Positions 8,538-15,961 of a stretch of DNA of 37,780 bases are shown one piece after another (position 1 is the stretch's first letter; each line of letters opens with the position of its first letter). Origin of the DNA: Anaerococcus sp. (GTDB lineage: Bacteria; Bacillota; Clostridia; Tissierellales; Peptoniphilaceae); the NCBI GenBank assembly GCA_022780515.1, contig JALEUV010000037.1:1-37780 (forward strand), written 5' to 3'. The notes under the pieces are model-generated. The model did no database searches, was not told the origin of the DNA, and saw only the letters and a list, made by a program, of their open reading frames with translations. The translations under genes were made by a program, and so were the position numbers.

Positions 8538-8567
8538 GTTTAGCAGGGCCCATAAGCCCCGCTAAAC
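8538..8567 (-). promoter_or_regulatory. Intercistronic hairpin after the binding-protein gene
   Basis: GTTTAGCGGGGC and GCCCTGCTAAAC form a 12-bp stem with one G.U pair in minus-strand RNA; the plus-strand RNA would have an A-C mismatch at that position. The loop is about six bases. No U-run follows, so it is more likely an mRNA 3'-end stabiliser or partial attenuator than a full terminator. It lies between binding protein and permease genes, the classic place for unequal expression. Confidence 0.7.
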
Positions 8568-8586
8568 AACACACATTAATTATTAA

Positions 8587-10002
8587 TTATTCTTCAGCCT
8601 CGATTGCGTCATGAATTTTAGTAGCAGCATCTACAACCTCATTTTGCCATTCTTCAATAGTTTTTTCACCTGTAGCTACAGAATTAATTGTATCAAATAG
8701 TGCCTTGTGCATATCAACACCTTCAACTACTGGAGCTGCAGCCCATGAACCTAAGGCAGGTTTAACTTCATCATCATATACTGAGTAGTAAATTTTTGAT
8801 TGCTCATCTGTTATATAGTCGCTATAGTTTTGAACTGGTTGAATAGCTCCACCATTTTCTGCAAATAATTTACCAGCTTCATCAGAATATAGGTAAGCTA
8901 AGAATTCTTTAGCAAGTTCTGGTTCGGCAGCATCTGTTGGGATAAATGCTTGTTCAAAGAATGAGAATGCATATCTATCAGATCCTTCATAAGATGGCAT
9001 AGCCATGAAGCCCCATTCAAAACCATCTGCAACGCCTTCTGCATCAGCCATTTCTCCAACTACCCATGAACCATTTGGCATGAATAGCGCTTCATTTTTC
9101 ATAACTTGAAGTTGGTTTTGAGTAAATGATTCGTTATTAGCTTGTGATACTGTATTAGGGTTAAGATATTTAAGAATTTCACCAGTTACTTCAAACAATG
9201 GAGTAGCTTCGTTCTTCCAAGCTTCTGGATCATAGTTCATTAACTTATCAAATAGTTCGCTTCCGCCTACTTCATAAGCAAGTGAGAATAAGAAAGTATC
9301 AAAGTATCCAGCTACTGGATAAGTAAATAATGGAACACCGTCTTTTTCTGCTTCTTTACCTAGAGCTAGGAATTCTTCCATTGTTGTAGGTAGTTCATAT
9401 TTTCCACCACCTTCAGTAAACATAGCCTTGTTGTACCAAAGTCCTGATGGTGAATAAAATAATGGTGCTAGGTAAGTTTTGCCATCACCATATGGGTTAG
9501 TAACAAAAGTATCAGCGAATCCTGGTATAAGTTTTTCGCCAACTGTTTGTTCTTCTCCAGGAACTTGTTTGTCAAGTAAGTCTGATATATCTGCTACCAT
9601 ATTTTCTTTAACCATTGTTTCTGTTAAGGAATCTGCAGCACCAACTGAATAGTAAATTACGTCTGGTGTATTTCCTGATTGGATTTCTGGTCTTAGTACT
9701 TCTGAGATGTTTTTCTCAAATTTACTTTCTACTGTAGCTCCAGTCATTTCTTCAAACTTAGCTATTACAGCGTTCCAACCATCAGTACCATAACCACCGT
9801 CAAGACCTGCAACTTTTAAAGTCTTACCAGCAAAGTCTCCACCGCCTTCAGTTTTTTCAGCAGTTTCTGTGCTTTCTGCAGTTTCTGTTGGTTGAGCTTC
9901 ACCTGATCCTTCATTAGCAGGTGCTTCATTACCTTGACCACCACATGCTGCTAAACCAAATAGTGTTAGCGCAGTTAATAAAATTGTTTTTGTTTTTTTC
10001 AT
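8587..10002 (-). CDS. Sugar-binding lipoprotein of ABC transporter
   Basis: This is an extracellular solute-binding protein of the family 1 (CUT1) class, 471 residues. A lipoprotein signal peptide ends in LAAC (Cys20), so the mature protein would be lipid-anchored to the outer face of the membrane. A low-complexity linker rich in Glu, Thr, Ala and Pro (about 24-53) follows. The ligand domain begins at about 57 and contains family-typical text such as GSWVVGEMADAEG and FLAYLYSDEAGK. The ribosome site is GGAGG. Together with the permeases, ATPase and phosphorylase it most likely binds galactosyl-HexNAc disaccharides, but the ligand is inferred from context. Confidence 0.95.
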   Translation of the reverse strand: MKKTKTILLTALTLFGLAACGGQGNEAPANEGSGEAQPTETAESTETAEKTEGGGDFAGKTLKVAGLDGGYGTDGWNAVIAKFEEMTGATVESKFEKNISEVLRPEIQSGNTPDVIYYSVGAADSLTETMVKENMVADISDLLDKQVPGEEQTVGEKLIPGFADTFVTNPYGDGKTYLAPLFYSPSGLWYNKAMFTEGGGKYELPTTMEEFLALGKEAEKDGVPLFTYPVAGYFDTFLFSLAYEVGGSELFDKLMNYDPEAWKNEATPLFEVTGEILKYLNPNTVSQANNESFTQNQLQVMKNEALFMPNGSWVVGEMADAEGVADGFEWGFMAMPSYEGSDRYAFSFFEQAFIPTDAAEPELAKEFLAYLYSDEAGKLFAENGGAIQPVQNYSDYITDEQSKIYYSVYDDEVKPALGSWAAAPVVEGVDMHKALFDTINSVATGEKTIEEWQNEVVDAATKIHDAIEAEE

Positions 10003-10025
10003 AATTTCCTCCGAGAATTTATTTA

Positions 10026-10045
10026 TACATATTAATTAATATGTA
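10026..10045. repeat. 20-bp perfect palindrome before the binding-protein gene
   Basis: TACATATTAATTAATATGTA is perfectly self-complementary and lies between the nucleotidyltransferase stop and the binding-protein ribosome site. It could be an operator for a dimeric regulator or a weak hairpin in the mRNA. AT richness makes chance palindromes more likely, but 20 bases without a mismatch is uncommon. Confidence 0.6.
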
Positions 10046-10062
10046 GCAAAATAATTGTGAAT

Positions 10063-10974
10063 TTATCCCCAAATATTTCTAGGATAAACCCCGTCATCCA
10101 GCATTTTTTCAAAGGTTTCTACTGCTGGAGCCAAATCTTCATGGTAGGTAATACCTATCCATTTTTCCTTGGTAGGCAATACGCTTACCTCAGCAACATC
10201 ATCTCTTAGCATTTGTTCGATCATATCTGGCAATACGTACTCTAAAGTATCTAAATTATCCCTATTATTTTCTAGATATTCCTTAAAATACTTTTCACAG
10301 TATTCAATAAATTTAGGATATGCAGCCCATAAATTCATAGAAACTACAGAATCTAAGTTGAGGATATCTTCTGAAAGGTTTTCCTCGCTCTTGATAATAC
10401 CATCTTCATTTATAATCTTATGTGTTTCCATAATCTTTTCAAGTTTACCTTCTTCACTAACTATGCAGATACCTCTATTTACAGTACCGTTGTCGGAAAT
10501 AGTGTTTTTAAGTCTATAGCCAACCATACCGATTTGTAGTTTCTCTTCATTAGTATGTTCTAGTAGGTAATCATGCATTAGACTGAATGCTTCCTTGCCA
10601 TAATAATCGTCAGCATTTATTACTAAAAAAGGTTCATTAACTACGCCCTTAGTAGCAATTATCGCTTGAACAGTACCCCATGGTTTGGTCCTGTTGACAG
10701 GTCTTTCGAATCCTTTTGGAAGATCATCAAGATCTTGATAGCAAAGTTCTACCTCTACGTGATCTTTGATTCTGTTACCAATGATTTCCATAAATTCTTC
10801 TTCGATTTCTTTACGAATAATAAATACAACCTTGTCAAATCCTGCTTCTACAGCATCATAGATTGAATAATCCATTAGGGTGTTATTATTCTCATCTACC
10901 TTGGCAAGTTGTTTAATGCCTTTACCGTATCGAGATCCAAGGCCTGCAGCCATTATTACTAATGTTGTCTTCAT
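10063..10974 (-). CDS. Sugar-1-phosphate nucleotidyltransferase family protein
   Basis: This is a 303-residue single-domain member of the NTP-transferase (GT-A-like) fold. It opens with LVIMAAGLGSRYG (about 5-17), the nucleotide-binding loop, and carries the metal-binding-type motif NADDYYG (about 120-126). It lacks the left-handed beta-helix seen in GlmU or GlmM-linked enzymes. It is the first gene of the sugar operon and has a strong AAGGAGG site. The exact sugar phosphate is unknown. Because the operon makes Gal-1-P and contains galE but no galT, conversion of Gal-1-P with UTP to UDP-Gal is a reasonable guess; a GlcNAc-1-P or GalNAc-1-P role is the alternative. Confidence 0.85.
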   Translation of the reverse strand: MKTTLVIMAAGLGSRYGKGIKQLAKVDENNNTLMDYSIYDAVEAGFDKVVFIIRKEIEEEFMEIIGNRIKDHVEVELCYQDLDDLPKGFERPVNRTKPWGTVQAIIATKGVVNEPFLVINADDYYGKEAFSLMHDYLLEHTNEEKLQIGMVGYRLKNTISDNGTVNRGICIVSEEGKLEKIMETHKIINEDGIIKSEENLSEDILNLDSVVSMNLWAAYPKFIEYCEKYFKEYLENNRDNLDTLEYVLPDMIEQMLRDDVAEVSVLPTKEKWIGITYHEDLAPAVETFEKMLDDGVYPRNIWG

Positions 10975-11004
10975 ATAACCTCCTTATATAAATAATATCA
11001 TATT

Positions 11005-11033
11005 ATTATAATTAGTAAAGCGTTTTCTGTTAA
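11005..11033 (-). promoter_or_regulatory. Promoter of the GH112/ABC operon
   Basis: On the minus strand, TTAACA (11028-11033) and TATAAT (11005-11010) are separated by exactly 17 bp. The expected start point is about 24 bases ahead of the nucleotidyltransferase start codon. The spacer holds an operator-like inverted repeat (separate entry). Upstream, at 11069-11080, lies a 12-bp palindrome (TATTTGCAAATA) that could bind an additional regulator. Confidence 0.7.
11014..11029. promoter_or_regulatory. cre-like / LacI-family-like operator
   Basis: The plus strand reads AGTAAAGCGTTTTCTG. The core AAAGCGTTTTC, with a central CG step and imperfect dyad symmetry, matches the core of catabolite-responsive (CcpA) and other LacI-family operators, but the outer TG/CA positions do not match. 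Its place inside the promoter spacer would suit a repressor. No regulator gene is present in the window. Confidence 0.45.
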
Positions 11034-11231
11034 TTATATGGTTTTTAAATGGTATTTTTGTAGATACCTATTTGCAAATATTTACCCAGTCCAAATACCT
11101 AAAAACCTATTAGGAAAATCTTTACTAGACAACCTTACTATGACTAGTTATATAATACCACTTTTTCAAATAATTCAAAATAGGATTTAGTAAATTTTTG
11201 ACAGTTTATCTTATTTAAAAGTTAATTATAT

Positions 11232-11792
11232 TTAAAGTATAATTTTTTCAATAACTCCCAATATGAGTCCAATACAAGCTCCTATTCCTATAAGTTTGAT
11301 AATATCGAACTTTTTCCAATATAATACAAGACCAACGCCAAATCCGACTAGGGCTATATAATCAAGTGGAAGAGAAAAGTTATTTATAAATATAGAAGAA
11401 TGTATTAGGTCTACTGTTGCTTTGGCTATGAGTCCAACTACACCAGGTTTTAGGGCCTTGAGCATATTATCTAGGATTTTGACTTTTTTACCACGAAAAA
11501 GAAGGGATCCTAGGATTAACATCATAATAATTTGGGGAGTTACTACTCCTAGGGTTGCTAAGAAGGAACCTGGTAGGCTTGCTATCTTGGTACCTACAAA
11601 GCTTGCCCCATTAACAGCTATAGGGCCAGGGGTGAGTTGCGAAATGGTTACTATATCTGCCATTTCAGTCATATTTAGCCAACCCTTGTTGTTGACAACT
11701 ACATCTTGGATTAAGGGTAGTATTGCATATCCCCCGCCAAAGGCAACTGCTCCTATTATTAAAAACGAAAAATATAGTTGTAATAAAATCAT
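11232..11792 (-). CDS. chrA: CHR-family (chromate/sulfate) transporter, half-size, second of pair
   Basis: This is a 186-residue membrane protein of the chromate ion transporter (CHR) family, short-chain type, which works as a pair of single-domain proteins. Family hallmarks are AFGGGYAILPLIQ (about 17-29) and QLTPGPIAVNGASFVG (about 52-67), followed by several hydrophobic helices. Its start overlaps the stop of the first CHR gene by four bases (ATGA). Known members export chromate, and sulfate is the natural analogue. In this operon, behind a sulfatase, sulfate or a sulfated compound is a more plausible substrate than chromate. Confidence 0.9.
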   Translation of the reverse strand: MILLQLYFSFLIIGAVAFGGGYAILPLIQDVVVNNKGWLNMTEMADIVTISQLTPGPIAVNGASFVGTKIASLPGSFLATLGVVTPQIIMMLILGSLLFRGKKVKILDNMLKALKPGVVGLIAKATVDLIHSSIFINNFSLPLDYIALVGFGVGLVLYWKKFDIIKLIGIGACIGLILGVIEKIIL

Positions 11793-12358
11793 TTAACTAC
11801 CTCTTTATCTTTTAGTCCAAATATAACTGCTCCAAGTATTGCTAGGATCAAAACTATAATTCCAACTGAAATTGATGTAAAGTAGGCCACTAAAAAACTT
11901 ATGACCATAACAGCAAGTGAGAAGCTCTTGTATTCTTGAAGTGAAATTTTGGCAAGATCTAGGGTAGTTATAACAAGAACTGCACTTATTACTCCACTCA
12001 TAGCCCTTAAGGCAGCCCTCACCCAATAATTTGTAGCTACTTCCTTATAGAAAAAGTAGATAATAGAAATTATGATTAATGGTGGCAAAAACGAAGCAGC
12101 TGCACCTACCAAGGCTCCCTTAAATCCCTTAATTTTGTATCCAGTAAGAAGAGATGTTGATACTGCTAGGGCACCAGGGCCTGACTGGGCCAGGGCAATC
12201 ATATCGAGCATTTCTTCTTTAGTAATTAATTGTCTTTTATCGCAGAAATCATTCATTATAACTGGTGCTATGGTATAACCCCCACCAAATGTTACTGCAT
12301 TTATCTTAAACAATGACAGAAACAAGTCCAAGTAAGATATATCCTTTTGCTTTGTCAT
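11789..12358 (-). CDS. chrA: CHR-family (chromate/sulfate) transporter, half-size, first of pair
   Basis: This 189-residue partner carries VTFGGGYTIAPVI (about 22-34) and AQSGPGALAVSTSLLTG (about 52-68), the same two family motifs, and about six membrane segments. The two halves probably form an antiparallel heterodimer, as proposed for short CHR pairs. Its ATG overlaps the sulfatase stop by one base, and its ribosome site AAGGAGA lies inside the end of the sulfatase gene. Production of the transporter is therefore tied to that of the sulfatase. Confidence 0.9.
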   Translation of the reverse strand: MTKQKDISYLDLFLSLFKINAVTFGGGYTIAPVIMNDFCDKRQLITKEEMLDMIALAQSGPGALAVSTSLLTGYKIKGFKGALVGAAASFLPPLIIISIIYFFYKEVATNYWVRAALRAMSGVISAVLVITTLDLAKISLQEYKSFSLAVMVISFLVAYFTSISVGIIVLILAILGAVIFGLKDKEVVK

Positions 12359-13833
12359 TATATCTCCTTATAATTTTCATTAATAGCTAGGATAGCTTTT
12401 AGGTCTACTCCCACTACTAAGTTGTTATCCCTCACAAAACCTTCTTCACGGTCTTTTAGCTCATCAATAAGAATAGACCTTAGATTTGCTAGAATATGTT
12501 TGTACTTTTCATCTTTAGAAAGATCTTTATTTTCTCCGCTATCATCTTCTAGATTAAATAATTGCTCCCTGCCACTTTGGCTATACCAAATGTACTTGTA
12601 GGGTAATTGTATAATAAAATGATTAGAGAATTCATCCAGCATATGCTCTCCATGGAGGTAGGATCTCCATTTAATATCCTTATCATCTATTAGAGTCCTT
12701 ATAGACTCACCATCTATACCTTCTAGCTTATCACCTGTAGCAAGATCTATAAGGCTAGGCATTATATCCCTAAGTTCAATTAAATCACTTATAAGACTTC
12801 CTGATTTAGTCTTACCTACAAGCTCATGGCTTGGATCATATATAAGTAAGGGTATATGTATAGATGGTTGGTAGGCAAAGCCCTTTCTAAAGAGGTAATG
12901 GTCACCTAGCATATCCCCATGGTCTGATGTAAAGACAAAAATAGTATTTTCGAACAAGTTATACTCGTTGGCCTTTATCATAAATCGATTTAATTGGTGG
13001 TCTATATGGCTAATAGATCCATAGTAACCAGCAAGCATGGACCTATAGTCCATATCACTTAGCGATCCTGTAAGGGCATTAACAGACTTTACCTTATGGT
13101 ATAGACCCATATCTTCAGCCCAATTAGAAAGATCTTCTTGGCTAACATCTTTTAGTTCATTATAATAGATATCAAAATAATCTTTTGGAGGATCATAGGG
13201 ACTATGAGGTCTCACAAAACTCATATATAGAAAAAAATTATCATTTGGGTCCCTAGTCCTTAGAAAATCAATAGACCTATCTACAACCCAATTAGTTGGA
13301 TGGTATTTTTCCTCATAGGGAAAGGGCCTACCTACATAGCTATTGCATTCCACTCCCCCATCTATAAGGTCTACATTTATTCCTAAGTTTTCTCTTAACC
13401 AGTGGTAATAATCATCTACATTGTCATAGGCACCATTATATTCGTTTTTAGAATTTCTTCTCCTATGGAGATATCCATCATGGAGTTCAACATGGTCAAA
13501 GCCCATCCTCTTTCTTGGCCCATTTACATGCATCTTACCTACAGCCTTAGTATAATAGCCCCTCTTAGAAAATTCCTCAGCTAGCATATGGGGAAAGTTC
13601 CAATTGGCATCATCATCATATCCAACAATTCCTGTATGATCTTGACTTAATCCAGAAAAAAGCGTAGCCCTTGCAGGCACACAGGTAGGTGTAGCACTGT
13701 AGCAATTAGAAAAATCTATACCTTGCCTAGCCCATTCATTGAAGGTCGGTGTAGATATGAGATCATCGTTATGGGCTCCCAAGGCATCATATCTGAATTG
13801 ATCAGCCATAACAAATACAATATTCTTTTTCAT
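12358..13833 (-). CDS. Type I sulfatase (Cys type), cytosolic
   Basis: This is a 491-residue member of the sulfatase/alkaline phosphatase superfamily. It has the formylglycine motif C51-VPAR followed by ATLFSG, the N-terminal metal site FVMADQFRYD (7-16), and the second metal site FTSDHGDMLGDH. A cysteine-type sulfatase in an anaerobe needs the radical-SAM maturase anSME, which is not in this window. There is no signal peptide or lipobox, so the enzyme should act inside the cell. It leads an operon with two CHR transporters and sits next to the GH112 cluster. A sulfated sugar such as a sulfo-HexNAc disaccharide is a sensible but unproven substrate. Confidence 0.93.
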   Translation of the reverse strand: MKKNIVFVMADQFRYDALGAHNDDLISTPTFNEWARQGIDFSNCYSATPTCVPARATLFSGLSQDHTGIVGYDDDANWNFPHMLAEEFSKRGYYTKAVGKMHVNGPRKRMGFDHVELHDGYLHRRRNSKNEYNGAYDNVDDYYHWLRENLGINVDLIDGGVECNSYVGRPFPYEEKYHPTNWVVDRSIDFLRTRDPNDNFFLYMSFVRPHSPYDPPKDYFDIYYNELKDVSQEDLSNWAEDMGLYHKVKSVNALTGSLSDMDYRSMLAGYYGSISHIDHQLNRFMIKANEYNLFENTIFVFTSDHGDMLGDHYLFRKGFAYQPSIHIPLLIYDPSHELVGKTKSGSLISDLIELRDIMPSLIDLATGDKLEGIDGESIRTLIDDKDIKWRSYLHGEHMLDEFSNHFIIQLPYKYIWYSQSGREQLFNLEDDSGENKDLSKDEKYKHILANLRSILIDELKDREEGFVRDNNLVVGVDLKAILAINENYKEI

Positions 13834-13882
13834 CTTAACCTCACTTATGTAATAAATATTTTAAAAACACATCTTCCTTATA

Positions 13883-13911
13883 GTTTTAGCACAGAATTTT
13901 ATAAGTGTCAA
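13883..13911 (-). promoter_or_regulatory. Promoter of the sulfatase-CHR operon
   Basis: On the minus strand a perfect -35 TTGACA (13906-13911) is followed after 17 bp by TGCTAAAAC, an extended -10 (hexamer at 13883-13888). The start point would be about 45 bases before the sulfatase ATG. The promoter lies entirely outside the IS, about 25 bp from its end. Confidence 0.7.
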
Positions 13912-13935
13912 GTAAAGAAAAAATCGACACCAAAA

Positions 13936-13960
13936 TGACCTGAACCCGTAAACACGGAAT
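13936..13960 (+). repeat. Terminal inverted repeat, left end
   Basis: This end begins TGACCTGAACCCGTAAACAC and continues GGAAT. It matches the other end over TGACCTGAACCC, then AAA and CGGAAT with a few mismatches. Confidence 0.85.
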
Positions 13961-13974
13961 AATTTAATAACTTT

Positions 13975-15369
13975 TTAAGCGGAATGTAATCTGTACATAA
14001 CAGGAGACATTCCGTTTAATTTTGTTTTAATCCTATCCTCATTGTACCATTTGATATATTTTTCTATCTCACTAATTAAGTCATCATAATTTTTAAATTC
14101 CACACCATAATACATTTCTTGCTTTAATATCCCAAAGAAGTTTTCCATAGGTGAATTGTCTAGACAATTCCCTTTTCTTGACATACTTTGTCTAATGTTC
14201 ATTGTTTCTAGTTTTTTAGTCCATGAACTGTGTTGATAATGGAATCCTTGGTCTGAGTGTATGGTTAAGTCTTTAATGTCTTTATTTTCTTCTAGTGCTT
14301 TTGCTAGCATTTTATTAGTTAAGTTTATTGTTGGGTGATAATTTAGTGTATAGCTAACTATTTCACTGTTGTATAGGTCTAATATTGGTGATAGGTATAG
14401 TTTCTTTTCTTGACCTTTAATTCTAAATTCCGTTACATCTGTTAGCCATAATTCGTTTAGTTTACTTGTCTTAAATTGTCTTTTTACTATATTGTCTGCT
14501 ACTTTACCTATTTATCCCTTGTATGATGAGTATTTTCTTGATCTAGTTTTAAATTTAGAGCATAGTAAGGATTCTTCTCTCATTATTCTTAAAACTTTTT
14601 TATGATTGATTTTGAATCCTTTGTTTTTTAATACCATGGTTACTCTTCTATATCCATATCTACCCCTTGATGCGTCTATTATGGTTTTAATTTCATCTTT
14701 AATTTTTTTGTTTTTATCTATTGGATTATATAATTTGTTCTTCAACTCATAGTATGATGATTTTGGTAATTTTGCTATACTTAATCATTCACTTCTCTTG
14801 CTTTTAGGATATTCTTTTAGAAGTTTGAGGATTATTTTTGTCTTTTCCTTGCTTCTGCTTGCTCTTCCAGTAGCAAGGCTTGTAATTTTTTTCGTAGATT
14901 ATCTTCATTTTGAGAAGTCTATTTTCTTCTCTTAGTCTTATTAATTCTTCTCTTTCGCTTTCGTTTATTGGAATATTGTTCATTATCTTCTTATTTGATT
15001 TGGTCATATCTTTTTTAGGCCTTCCTCTGTTATCTTCTAACCCAGATAGACCTCTTTCTTGATAAGCTTTCTCCTAGCTGTATATCATAGTTCCATTAGA
15101 AGTATTAAAGTGCTCTGCGGTCTCTCTAAGCGAAGTATTATTGACTTGCCTATATTGTATTACAGATAACTTAAATTCACTAGTGAATTTATTGTTTTAA
15201 ACTTTTTGGATAGGTTATCAAATCCTCCTGATTTGTATTTATCTATCCATAGTTCTAAAGTGCCTTTAGGAATTTTATATGTTTTAGTGATTGATTTAAG
15301 TCCTCCTGATTCACCTGATAAGTATTCTAATACTAATTTTATTTTAAATCCTTTTGTGTATTTTGGCAT
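13975..15369 (-). pseudogene. IS3-family transposase (orfA/orfB), broken
   Basis: orfA starts at ATG 15369 behind GGAGGGG and encodes a helix-turn-helix (MPKYTKGFKIKLVLEYLSG). It is broken by a frameshift near 15175 and by TAG at 15074-15076, then resumes with the leucine-zipper-like EELIRLREENRLLK. A run of seven A near 14890 is followed by sensible text only in another frame. orfB is cut by TGA at 14785-14787 and TAA at 14512-14514. Its remains still show the catalytic residues of the DDE integrase core: LWLTDVTEF, IHSDQGFHY and ENFFGILKQE. The changes look like ordinary decay; only the A-run could be a programmed frameshift site. Confidence 0.9.
13977..14035 (+). terminator. Subterminal hairpin of the IS, terminator-like on plus strand
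   Basis: An 11-bp stem (13977-13987 with 14007-14017, one G.U) and a T-rich tail read in the direction entering the element from outside. It overlaps the transposase 3' end. Such structures can block incoming transcription, antisense to the transposase. The copy of this structure in the 2080-2209 remnant lies behind galE. Confidence 0.5.
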
Positions 15370-15389
15370 ACAAAAACCCCTCCATCCGT

Positions 15390-15414
15390 ATTCCGGATTT
15401 TGGGGTTCAGGTCA
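15390..15414 (-). repeat. Terminal inverted repeat, right end
   Basis: Read on the minus strand this end begins TGACCTGAACCCCAAAATCC and continues GGAAT. It lies about 20 bp before the transposase orfA start, so this is the transposase-proximal end. Confidence 0.85.
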
Positions 15415-15430
15415 AAAGTGCCGATTCAAA

Positions 15431-15961
15431 TTACTTGTTATTAATAACTTTTGCTGGTATTCCTACAGCAGTTGAATCAGATGGAATATCTTCCAAAACC
15501 ACTGCATTTGCACCTATCTTGACATTATCGCCTATATTTATAGCTCCTAGCAAGACAGCGCCAGCTCCTATCATTACATTGTTTCCTACAGTCGGATGTC
15601 TTTTACCCTTTTCACCAGAAATTGCCCCCAGGGTTACAGAATGATAAATCAAGCAATCATCACCAATTTCTGCAGTTTCTCCAATAACAATAGCCATACC
15701 ATGGTCTATGTAACACCTACGTCCAATCTTTGCACCTGGATGGATTTCTATACCCGTTTCTAGCCTTGATTTGTAGGCAAGTTCCTGTGCTTCATAAAGT
15801 TTACCTCTTAGATAAAGATCATGGGCTTGGAAGTGGTTTAGCAAGGCCTTGACCCCTGGTGAAAATATGGCAGCCTCTTCCCTGCTAGTTAAAGCAGGGT
15901 CATGGTCTAGGGCCGCATTTATTAATTCTTCTTTATATTCATTATAATTGATCGATGTCAT
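15431..15961 (-). CDS. cysE: Serine O-acetyltransferase
   Basis: CysE makes O-acetylserine, the carbon acceptor for cysteine synthesis, from serine and acetyl-CoA. The 176-residue protein has a short helical N-terminus and a left-handed beta-helix of hexapeptide repeats. It contains the family text [19 protein letters not shown] and the [14 protein letters not shown] active region. It is much shorter at the N-terminus than the E. coli enzyme. It ends in NNK rather than in the C-terminal isoleucine that docks into CysK in classical cysteine synthase complexes. It overlaps the end of cysK by 20 bp. The IS begins 16 bp beyond the stop and no cysE terminator is visible. Confidence 0.95.
   Translation of the reverse strand: MTSINYNEYKEELINAALDHDPALTSREEAAIFSPGVKALLNHFQAHDLYLRGKLYEAQELAYKSRLETGIEIHPGAKIGRRCYIDHGMAIVIGETAEIGDDCLIYHSVTLGAISGEKGKRHPTVGNNVMIGAGAVLLGAINIGDNVKIGANAVVLEDIPSDSTAVGIPAKVINNK

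Larger units (their letters stand above)
13936..15414 (-). mobile_element. IS3-family element, full length, decayed
   Basis: This is a 1479-bp element with imperfect terminal inverted repeats starting TGACCTGAACCC at both ends. It is flanked by AAA on each side (13933-13935 and 15415-15417), consistent with a 3-bp target duplication. Size, ends and proteins fit the IS3 family, IS150-like group. The transposase genes carry at least three in-frame stops and two frameshifts, so the copy is dead. It sits 16 bp past the cysE stop and 102 bp before the sulfatase start. A 130-bp inverted remnant of the same element lies at 2080-2209. Confidence 0.92.

Noticed and set aside
11014-11029. Full-consensus CcpA cre site
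   Set aside because: The core matches but the outer TG and CA positions do not, so I keep only a cre-like or LacI-family-like label.
11124-11148. Terminator after the CHR pair
   Set aside because: ACTAG/CTAGT form only a 5-bp stem with a long loop and no T-run. Read-through from the sulfatase unit into the sugar operon therefore remains possible.
13975-15369. Working IS3 transposase made by programmed frameshifting
   Set aside because: A seven-A run near 14890 could be a slippery site, but three in-frame stops (15074, 14785, 14512) and another frameshift cannot be bypassed by one programmed shift.
2080-15414. Currently mobile composite transposon
   Set aside because: The left arm keeps only 130 bp and the right arm has a dead transposase. 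Movement would need a transposase supplied from elsewhere, so only a past event is proposed.
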